Positions 57,571 to 64,000 of a stretch of 64,000 bases of DNA are shown here, in pieces (the first letter of the stretch is position 1; every line of letters starts with the position of its first letter). Where the stretch lies: positions 248,001 to 312,000 of the forward strand of contig CAMDNE010000001.1 in the NCBI GenBank assembly GCA_945902745.1, given 5' to 3'. The notes under the pieces were generated by a model. The model ran no database searches and was not told the origin of the DNA. It saw nothing but the letters and a program-made list of their open reading frames with translations. A program made the translations under genes and the position numbers. The stretch is from Chitinophaga pinensis. GTDB taxonomy: Bacteria; Bacteroidota; Bacteroidia; Flavobacteriales_D; Crocinitomicaceae.

Positions 57571-58116
57571 ATGAATCAAACCAATTTAGAATATACAAAT
57601 GTAATCAATGTTTGCAGAGATATTTTCTCTAAGAAAACAAAAGATTATGGAACTGCTTGGCGCATTTTAAGACCAAGTTCTTTGACGGATCAAATTTTTA
57701 TTAAAGCGCAACGAATTCGCACAATACAGGAGACTGGCGAAAATAAAGTTGGTGAAGATATTGAAGGTGAATTTGTGGCAATTGTTAATTATTGTATCAT
57801 GGCAATAATCCAAATTAAAGAAGCTGATTTAAAAGATCTTGAATTATCTGAAGATATGGCAAATTCATTATACACTAAATATGTGGATGAAGCTCACGAA
57901 TTAATGATGAAAAAAAACCATGATTATGGCGAAGCTTGGAGAGATATGAGAGTAAGTTCTTTAACGGATTTAATTCTAATGAAAATCCTAAGAGTTAAAC
58001 AAATTGAAGATAATAAAGGTGCAACATTAATTAGTGAAGGGATTGATGCTAATTTTTTCGATATGCTCAATTATGCTGTTTTTGCCTTGATACATCTGAA
58101 TAATCAAAAAAAATAA
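57571..58116 (+). CDS. DUF1599 domain protein (tandem duplicated domain)
   Basis: A 181-residue soluble protein made of two copies of the DUF1599 domain (also listed as a nucleotide-modification-associated domain, from memory). The repeats share KKTKDYGTAWRILRPSSLTD (about 17-36) and KKNHDYGEAWRDMRVSSLTD (about 110-129), each followed by a helix and a DF(F/V)xxxNYxxxA(I/L)I-like segment. Its function is unknown. It heads the conserved Bacteroidota run DUF1599, DoxX-like, tpiA. The start is ATG 57571; the DoxX-like gene begins 1 nt after its stop. Confidence 0.9.
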   Translation: MNQTNLEYTNVINVCRDIFSKKTKDYGTAWRILRPSSLTDQIFIKAQRIRTIQETGENKVGEDIEGEFVAIVNYCIMAIIQIKEADLKDLELSEDMANSLYTKYVDEAHELMMKKNHDYGEAWRDMRVSSLTDLILMKILRVKQIEDNKGATLISEGIDANFFDMLNYAVFALIHLNNQKK

Positions 58117-58117
58117 A

Positions 58118-59881
58118 ATGATCAAGAAACAAAAAGCAACTGTACAAGGAAGATCAATGGTGTTTAATATCTTATTTGTGATATTGAATATCTTCGGGCT
58201 TGCATTAGTTGTTATTGGCTCTCATGCAGCATTTCAAGATTACTTTTTATTGTTTAACTTTTTAGGTTATATCATAATAGCATTAAGTGCTGCGGGAATT
58301 TTTGTTTTTCAAGGGCGTTTAATGATGGCGAATGTTGCGCGTGGTTTGGTCGGAAGTTTATTCATCGTTTCTGGTTTAGTTAAGGCAAACGACCCAATCG
58401 GTTTTGCATATAAATTGGAAGAGTATTTTGAAGATGGCGCATTGGCATACCGAATCAAGGAATTGTTTGGAATGCCCAGTTTCTCCTTTAATTTTTTAAT
58501 TGATTCAGCGTTAACAATAGCGATACTCATTTGTGTAATTGAGATTATACTTGGTGTATTAGTAATCATAGGTGGAAAAATTAAATTGGTGTCATATTTA
58601 TTAGCACTAATGATGTTGTTTTTCACATTTTTGACTTGGCATACAGCTAGTTGCAATCCAAAAACAACTTTTTTAGATAGGGATACGTATTCGATTACCA
58701 GTTCAATAGCTCAACTGAAAATTCAAGAAGCTAAAACAAATAATGAAATCAAAATAGTTTCGAAATCTGCAGATGAAGTGGTTGTTGATGAAAGAAAACA
58801 TCCGCAATGTGTTTCTGATTGTGGGTGCTTTGGTGATGCACTTAAAGGTTCAGTCGGAAGATCATTGACACCTTCTGAATCATTATGGAAAGATATTATT
58901 TTAGTTTATTTAGTTTTTTGGATTTTCCTTGCTCAATGGATTATCAAACCAAACACGAAAAAGCAAAATATTAAATTTATTACACTATCATTGCTTTTGA
59001 TTACTGCTTTATCTTTTGTTTTTGGATGGTATTTCCCAATTGGATTTAGTTTTATTGCATTAATGGGAGCCTTATGGATGTATAATCGAGGTGGTTATTT
59101 CCTCGGTAATCATTGGGGAAGTGTTTTGTTCATAATTATTCTTTGTTCCATCTTTATAGGCTATGTATTGAGATACGAGCCAATAAAAGATTTTAGTCCT
59201 TTTGCTGAAGGAAAAAATTTAATGTGGGAAATGAATGATGGAAAGGAAGGCAAAAAAGATATTTTTTATGTTGTTCGGAACAATAAAACAGGTGTAAAAA
59301 AAACGTATTCTAAAGAACAATACACCTCAAATTCAAACGCAAGATTGTGGGATGATAAAAAATATTCAATTGTTGATCAAACCGAAAAAATAATAATTGC
59401 ATCTACTGACCCAACAATTTCTGACCAATTTGATCCCTTTATAAATGTGAAAGACTTGAGAAAAGTTGAGCTCAATCTTTCTTTTGTTTCAGACAAGTTA
59501 AGAAAGAATCCAGAAGAAACTCAACTCTCTTTCAAGAAAGAAATTGTGCGAGAAAAACAAGTGGTTATTTTAAGTATTCAAAATTTAGAAACTGCAAATT
59601 TGAAAAATATTGCTCGTGTTAAATCGCTCTTTAACTATTGTAAATCAAATGAAATTCCTTTTGTTGTGATCACAAATGCAAGTAGAAATGAGATCAATGA
59701 TTTTCGCGCAAAAAACAGTTTCAATGTTCCAATTCTCTTAAATGATGGAACAGGATTGAAATCAATTGCTCGTTCAAATCCGTCCCTCTTAATTATTCAA
59801 AAAGGAATAGTAAAAGCAAAATATCCTCATCGATCAATACCATCTGTTGATTGGATAAAAATTAATGTTTTAAACAAATGA
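58118..59881 (+). CDS. BT_3928-family DoxX/MauE-like membrane protein with thioredoxin-like tail
   Basis: A 587-residue inner-membrane protein. It has about nine predicted membrane helices in two groups: around residues 15-200 and 265-350. A DoxX-type core is visible (FIVSGLVKANDPIGFAYKLE), with cysteines in TASCNPKT and HPQCVSDCGCFGDAL (about 225-240) that may be redox-active. The last ~200 residues form a soluble domain with a thioredoxin-like strand pattern but no CxxC. Its role is unknown; electron-transfer or quinone-related functions are suggested for relatives. Its stop overlaps the tpiA start by 4 nt. Confidence 0.88.
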   Translation: MIKKQKATVQGRSMVFNILFVILNIFGLALVVIGSHAAFQDYFLLFNFLGYIIIALSAAGIFVFQGRLMMANVARGLVGSLFIVSGLVKANDPIGFAYKLEEYFEDGALAYRIKELFGMPSFSFNFLIDSALTIAILICVIEIILGVLVIIGGKIKLVSYLLALMMLFFTFLTWHTASCNPKTTFLDRDTYSITSSIAQLKIQEAKTNNEIKIVSKSADEVVVDERKHPQCVSDCGCFGDALKGSVGRSLTPSESLWKDIILVYLVFWIFLAQWIIKPNTKKQNIKFITLSLLLITALSFVFGWYFPIGFSFIALMGALWMYNRGGYFLGNHWGSVLFIIILCSIFIGYVLRYEPIKDFSPFAEGKNLMWEMNDGKEGKKDIFYVVRNNKTGVKKTYSKEQYTSNSNARLWDDKKYSIVDQTEKIIIASTDPTISDQFDPFINVKDLRKVELNLSFVSDKLRKNPEETQLSFKKEIVREKQVVILSIQNLETANLKNIARVKSLFNYCKSNEIPFVVITNASRNEINDFRAKNSFNVPILLNDGTGLKSIARSNPSLLIIQKGIVKAKYPHRSIPSVDWIKINVLNK

Positions 59882-60627
59882 CAAGAAAAAAAATAGTTGC
59901 GGGTAACTGGAAAATGAATTTGCAATTGAATGATGCTATTCAGCTTATAGATGATATAGTAAGTAATTCCAAAGATTTATCGGGTGTTGAGCTAATGGTT
60001 TTTCCACCTGCTTTATTTTTATTGGAAATAGCAAAAATCAAAAATGAGTTAACTGTTGGCGTTCAAAATTTTTATCCAAAAGAAAGTGGCGCGTTTACAG
60101 GTGAAATCTCAATTACACAAATAAAGAATTGTGGCGCAAGTCATGTTTTAATAGGACATAGCGAACGTCGAGAAATCTTTCATGAATCAGAAGAGCTTAT
60201 AAAACAAAAGGTTGACGCAGCAATTTTACATGAAATTGGAGTTGTATTTTGTTGTGGTGAGCCCTTGCACATTAGAGAGAATGAATCTCAATCAAGTTAT
60301 GTCAAACAACAATTAATTGATAGTTTATTCCACCTTTCAGATGCAGAAATTCAAACGTGTGTAATTGCTTACGAACCAATTTGGGCAATTGGCACAGGTA
60401 GAACTGCAACTGTTGATCAAGCGGAGGAAATGCATTCTGCTATTCGTTCTTGGATAACTGAATTTTATGGTATAGAAATAGCAAATTCAATTTCAATTTT
60501 ATACGGAGGAAGTTGTAACGCATCGAATGCAAAAGAGTTATTTACTTGTCAAAATGTTGATGGTGGATTAATTGGAGGAGCATCATTACAAGCAGAATCA
60601 TTCATCACAATTGCAAGATCTTTTTAA
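59878..60627 (+). CDS. tpiA: Triosephosphate isomerase
   Basis: A 249-residue TIM-barrel enzyme that interconverts dihydroxyacetone phosphate and glyceraldehyde 3-phosphate in glycolysis. Catalytic residues are visible as NWKMN (Lys12), IGHSERR (His, about 95) and AYEPIWAIGTG (Glu, about 165). The phosphate-binding loop LYGGSCNASNA and GGLIGGASL near the C-terminus complete the active site. The length is normal (about 250). It overlaps the DoxX-like gene by 4 nt at its start and shares its last base with the prmA start, so the genes are translationally coupled. Confidence 0.98.
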   Translation: MTRKKIVAGNWKMNLQLNDAIQLIDDIVSNSKDLSGVELMVFPPALFLLEIAKIKNELTVGVQNFYPKESGAFTGEISITQIKNCGASHVLIGHSERREIFHESEELIKQKVDAAILHEIGVVFCCGEPLHIRENESQSSYVKQQLIDSLFHLSDAEIQTCVIAYEPIWAIGTGRTATVDQAEEMHSAIRSWITEFYGIEIANSISILYGGSCNASNAKELFTCQNVDGGLIGGASLQAESFITIARSF

Positions 60628-61463
60628 TGGATTATTTAGAATTAACCGTAAACATCGTACCGAAGGATCCATGGTCGGAAATCCTAATAACTGAATTGGC
60701 CGAAAGTGGTTATGAAAGTTTTGTAGAAACAGAAACTGGTATTCAGGCTTTTGGACAAGTTACATTGGTCAATCGTGAGGATCCAATTTTCAATACTTTT
60801 TTAAAAATCCCATCATCAGATTTTGTCGCTCAATGGGAATCTAAAATAATTCCTCAACAAAATTGGAATGCTATATGGGAAGCTGATTTTCAGGTAGTAG
60901 AAGTTGAAGATTATTTGACAATTCATGCTCCTTTTCATGAGAAGGAGAAGTTAAAAGGTATGTTAATTGAAATTCAGCCAAAAATGTCTTTTGGTACAGG
61001 TCATCACCAAACTACTTGGATGATGTCGAAAGCGTTGTTTGAATTGGATTCCATGCCGTTAGATGTATTAGATATGGGCACTGGAACTGGCGTTTTAGCA
61101 TTTGTGGCTGAAAAACTAGGTGCTCAAAAAATTGTAGCGGTCGACATCGAAGATTGGTCAGTAGAAAATACAATAGAAAATGCCGAAAGAAATAGTTGCA
61201 CCAAAATTGAAGCAATTTGTGGAAATATAGATGTTTTAGAAGGTCAGCATTTTGGATTGATTCTTGCCAACATCAACAAAAATGTTTTGAAAGATCATTT
61301 ACCTTCTTATGTTAAAATGTTAAATCAAAATGGTACGTTATTGTTAAGTGGATTTTTTGATACTGACGTAGATGAATTAGTTGTAATTTCTGAGAAATTG
61401 GGACTAAAAAAACATCGGATACTGAATAAAGATAATTGGGCGGCAATTGAATTGAAAAAATAA
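60627..61463 (+). CDS. prmA: Ribosomal protein L11 methyltransferase
   Basis: A 278-residue S-adenosylmethionine-dependent methyltransferase that trimethylates ribosomal protein L11. The N-terminal substrate domain is followed by the Rossmann core: SFGTGHHQTTWMM, VLDMGTGTGVLAFVAEKLG (SAM-binding motif I, about 150-165), VAVDIEDWSVENT, and the NxxxN-type motif ILANINKNVL. Length fits PrmA (about 290). It follows tpiA with the stop/start overlap TAATG. Confidence 0.95.
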   Translation: MDYLELTVNIVPKDPWSEILITELAESGYESFVETETGIQAFGQVTLVNREDPIFNTFLKIPSSDFVAQWESKIIPQQNWNAIWEADFQVVEVEDYLTIHAPFHEKEKLKGMLIEIQPKMSFGTGHHQTTWMMSKALFELDSMPLDVLDMGTGTGVLAFVAEKLGAQKIVAVDIEDWSVENTIENAERNSCTKIEAICGNIDVLEGQHFGLILANINKNVLKDHLPSYVKMLNQNGTLLLSGFFDTDVDELVVISEKLGLKKHRILNKDNWAAIELKK

Positions 61464-61473
61464 ATTTGATAAT

Positions 61474-64000
61474 ATGGTAGTAAAAAGACTTGTTTTGGTG
61501 TTTGGATTAATTTGCTCATTCGTCACATTTTCTCAAACATTTTCTAATAACCGTGAAAAATTCACCAAGGAATTTCAAAAATCATTGATAGATTATGGCA
61601 AGGGTGAATTTCATGACTTTGCAAAGAAAACATTACCTGTAATCCTTTTAGAAACAACTCTTTTTCCAGATGCATATTTCACCAAAATGGTTGAAACGTG
61701 CAATTTGATGGAAACAAAAAAAATGAGTCCATATCCGGAAATTTATCAATATGTCTTTTCTGTTTATTCTTTAGTAAATGCAAAACAATCAAATGCCAGT
61801 TTTCAAGCATGGCAAAGTTCAGTAGATAAATTATTAGACAAAACAAATGTCAAGAAATTCGAGGATTTCATCGATTTATCAGCTGGGTTTTTCTCTGAAC
61901 GGAAAATAGCGGAATCTTCAAATTTTAAATGGTTTTATGAGGGAGGTGAATATTCTTTTGAATTTACCGATAAGCCTTTCATTAAGTGTTCGAATGGAAA
62001 TTTGGTTTGTAGAATAGAAAATCGTGATTCCAAAACGAAAAAAGATCAGCCGTTTATTGATAGTTTGGTTGTGTTTAAAACAAGTGGAACATACGATCCA
62101 GTTTTAAAAAAATGGGATGGATTAGGAGGAAACATAACCTGGGAAAAAGTTGGTTTATCAAAGAATGAAACTTTTGCAACACTAAAAAAATATGATGTTT
62201 CCTGCAAGACGCCTAATCTTTCAGCTGATTCAGTTGCTTTAACCACAAAATATTTCTCTAAACCAATTTTAGGTCAATTAACAGATCGTGCATTTACAAT
62301 AAACCGCGAAGAAGATAAAGTTTTTCCGCAATTTCTATCTTATGAAAAAAGATTAAGAATTAAAAGCATAAAAGAAAATGTTGATTATGATGGAGGCTTC
62401 ACAATGCAAGGAGCAAGTTTTGTTGGAATGGGAACACCCTTGGATCCAGCCAAAATTTTAATCTATCGAAACAATGTTGTTTTTATTAAAGTGAGTGCAC
62501 AATTTATTTACATCTCTCCTACCAAAATTTCCAGTAATAATGCTGCCACGTCTCTTTATTTTAATACGGGAGATTCAATCACACACGGAGGGTTGCAATT
62601 TGGTTATGATTTAGATAAAAAAATGATCGAATTGAGTCGTACCTTAACTGGAAATGGAATGTCGCCTTTTCATGATTCATACCATATGGTTGATATTTTT
62701 GTTCCTAAAATCACCTGGAAGGTTGATGAACAAGATATCTATTACACGTATGATTTTGGGACTTCGCAAGAACAAAGAATTGCAAATTTCGAATCAAAAA
62801 GTTATTTTGACGAGCGTCTTTATGATAAATTACAAGGGTTGGAACCTGTTCACCCATTGGCAGCAATCTCAAAATATTGTTATAAATATGATGAATATAT
62901 CATAAACGAAGGAAAGGCTGCGACGGCTTTAGGGAAGACAATAGAACAAGTGAAGCCATTGTTAATTGAATTATCAAGTTTGGGTTTCATTAATTATGAT
63001 TTAGAAACAAAAATGATTACAGTTAATCCAAAGCTCGATAATTTTGTTTTGGGTAAGGCAGGTAAAAAAGATTATGACAATATCGTTTTTACTTCAGATT
63101 TGAGACCGAAAGAGTTAAAAGGGTTTTCAGAAGAACAAATTAAAGGAGATCCAAATTTACAAGCATTAAAGGAACTATTTAGAAAACAGACAGAAGATCG
63201 AAGATTAATGACCTATTTTGGAAAAATGAATTTAGGAACGTTGGAGATTGATATGAATGCAGTTGATAAAGTGAAAATTTCAGATATTCAAAATACAACA
63301 GTTTTTCCTGAAGCTAGTCGTGTCATTTTGAAAGAGAATAGAAATTTTGATTTTAGTGGTTGGATCAATGCGGGTAAAATGGAAATTAACACCTATTCTG
63401 CAAATTTTAATTATAGAGATTATAAATTTAACATCTTGAAATCAGGAGAATCAATCTTTAGGGTTAGACCCTTACAACCAACGGATGGAACAAAGCCAAT
63501 TCCTATGGTGAGTAACATAAATGGAATTAAAGGTGAACTTTTTGTTGACAGTCCTACAAATCGCTCTGGTAATGATAAAATCATTAAAGATTTCCCGAAA
63601 TTAAAATCTTCAAAACCGTCATTTGTATATTATAATGCAAAGTCTATTTTCAGAGGCGTTTATGATAGTACTCGTTTTTATTATACGGTAGCACCTTTTG
63701 ATATGGATAGTTTAGATGATTTTAGTGAAAAAACATTGCGTTTTAAAGGTGAGCTTACTTCAGCAGGTATTTTTCCTAAAATCACGGAAGATATTAAAAT
63801 TATGGCTGATTATTCTTTTGGCTTTGCTACTCAAGCACCAGCTGGTGGGTATGAATTTTATGGCGTTGGTGCAAAATATGAAAATAAAATTGTCCTTTCA
63901 AACAATGGACTGCAGGGTGCAGGGGTTATAAATTTTGTTGAATCAACTTCTACTTCTAAAGCATTGAATTTCTTACCTGATTCAACAATTGGATTGGCAC
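61474..64000 (+). CDS. Large exported protein of unknown function, 3' end outside the window
   Basis: An open frame from ATG 61474 (10 nt after prmA) runs uninterrupted to the right edge: at least 842 codons. It begins with a signal peptide (MVVKRLVLVFGLICSFVTFSQ). Helical residues follow to about 150, then beta-rich segments and a winged-helix-like stretch (about 465-520, YIINEGKAATALGKTIEQVK and LLIELSSLGFINYDLETKMI). The rest has repeated strand patterns (e.g. FRGVYDSTRFYYTVAPF) and looks like a large beta-rich envelope protein. No family is recognised. It is almost certainly in the tpiA-prmA operon. Confidence 0.88.
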   Translation, partial: MVVKRLVLVFGLICSFVTFSQTFSNNREKFTKEFQKSLIDYGKGEFHDFAKKTLPVILLETTLFPDAYFTKMVETCNLMETKKMSPYPEIYQYVFSVYSLVNAKQSNASFQAWQSSVDKLLDKTNVKKFEDFIDLSAGFFSERKIAESSNFKWFYEGGEYSFEFTDKPFIKCSNGNLVCRIENRDSKTKKDQPFIDSLVVFKTSGTYDPVLKKWDGLGGNITWEKVGLSKNETFATLKKYDVSCKTPNLSADSVALTTKYFSKPILGQLTDRAFTINREEDKVFPQFLSYEKRLRIKSIKENVDYDGGFTMQGASFVGMGTPLDPAKILIYRNNVVFIKVSAQFIYISPTKISSNNAATSLYFNTGDSITHGGLQFGYDLDKKMIELSRTLTGNGMSPFHDSYHMVDIFVPKITWKVDEQDIYYTYDFGTSQEQRIANFESKSYFDERLYDKLQGLEPVHPLAAISKYCYKYDEYIINEGKAATALGKTIEQVKPLLIELSSLGFINYDLETKMITVNPKLDNFVLGKAGKKDYDNIVFTSDLRPKELKGFSEEQIKGDPNLQALKELFRKQTEDRRLMTYFGKMNLGTLEIDMNAVDKVKISDIQNTTVFPEASRVILKENRNFDFSGWINAGKMEINTYSANFNYRDYKFNILKSGESIFRVRPLQPTDGTKPIPMVSNINGIKGELFVDSPTNRSGNDKIIKDFPKLKSSKPSFVYYNAKSIFRGVYDSTRFYYTVAPFDMDSLDDFSEKTLRFKGELTSAGIFPKITEDIKIMADYSFGFATQAPAGGYEFYGVGAKYENKIVLSNNGLQGAGVINFVESTSTSKALNFLPDSTIGLA

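Overview
The window is AT-rich chromosomal DNA of a Bacteroidota bacterium, most likely Flavobacteriales. The evidence is two proteins with type IX secretion (T9SS) C-terminal sorting domains, a PorP/SprF protein, TonB receptors, a bacillithiol gene (bshC), DUF5916, DUF5522 and DUF1599 proteins, and repeated Bacteroidota promoter elements (TAnnTTTG). A Fluviicola/Crocinitomix-like family is a guess from gene style only. I see no prophage, conjugative element, rRNA operon or CRISPR array.

Layout. 1-4.9 kb: minus-strand genes (partial unknown, DUF5916 outer-membrane protein, acyl-CoA transferase, YdcF/ElyC-like). 5-8.2 kb: MscS channel, thioesterase, TetR-SDR pair with a candidate operator, Tat subunit. 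8.4-12.3 kb: DEAD-box helicase and typA. 12.4-15.6 kb: a tight operon of a TPR protein, a phosphosulfolactate-synthase homologue and a WD40 protein. 15.7-19.7 kb: giant CotH/lamin-tail T9SS cargo. 19.7-20.5 kb: RHH-MazF toxin-antitoxin and tRNA-Leu(GAG). 20.7-28.5 kb: TPR-PP2C phosphatase, then a DNA repair block (second DnaE, dinB, nth) with a four-helix-bundle gene inserted between flanking repeats. 28.6-32.3 kb: small proteins and two outer-membrane proteins. 32.5-35.9 kb: probable copper locus whose OprC/NosA-like TonB receptor has an in-frame stop. 35.9-38.7 kb: dnaX split by a -1 frame change at an A10 run, a small lipoprotein and a cyclophilin. 39-43.4 kb: bshC and a TonB receptor. 43.4-54.4 kb: AAA ATPase, vWA protein, uvrB, TerC, a cystathionine beta-synthase-like operon, acyltransferase, DUF5522 and a PLP enzyme. 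54.4-56.6 kb: T9SS type B cargo plus SprF-like partner. 56.7-64 kb: folP divergent from DUF1599-DoxX-tpiA-prmA and a large unknown exported protein running off the end.

Most notable: (i) a family of heptamer arrays around a GC-rich mini-hairpin core, found at gene borders and running through two stop codons; (ii) TAnnTTTG elements ending only 3-6 nt before the ATG of eight genes, suggesting leaderless or nearly leaderless mRNAs; (iii) the dnaX slippery run; (iv) a nonsense codon in the copper receptor; (v) dispersed hairpin repeats with covarying stems; (vi) triple tandem operator-like repeats over the promoter of an AAA ATPase gene.
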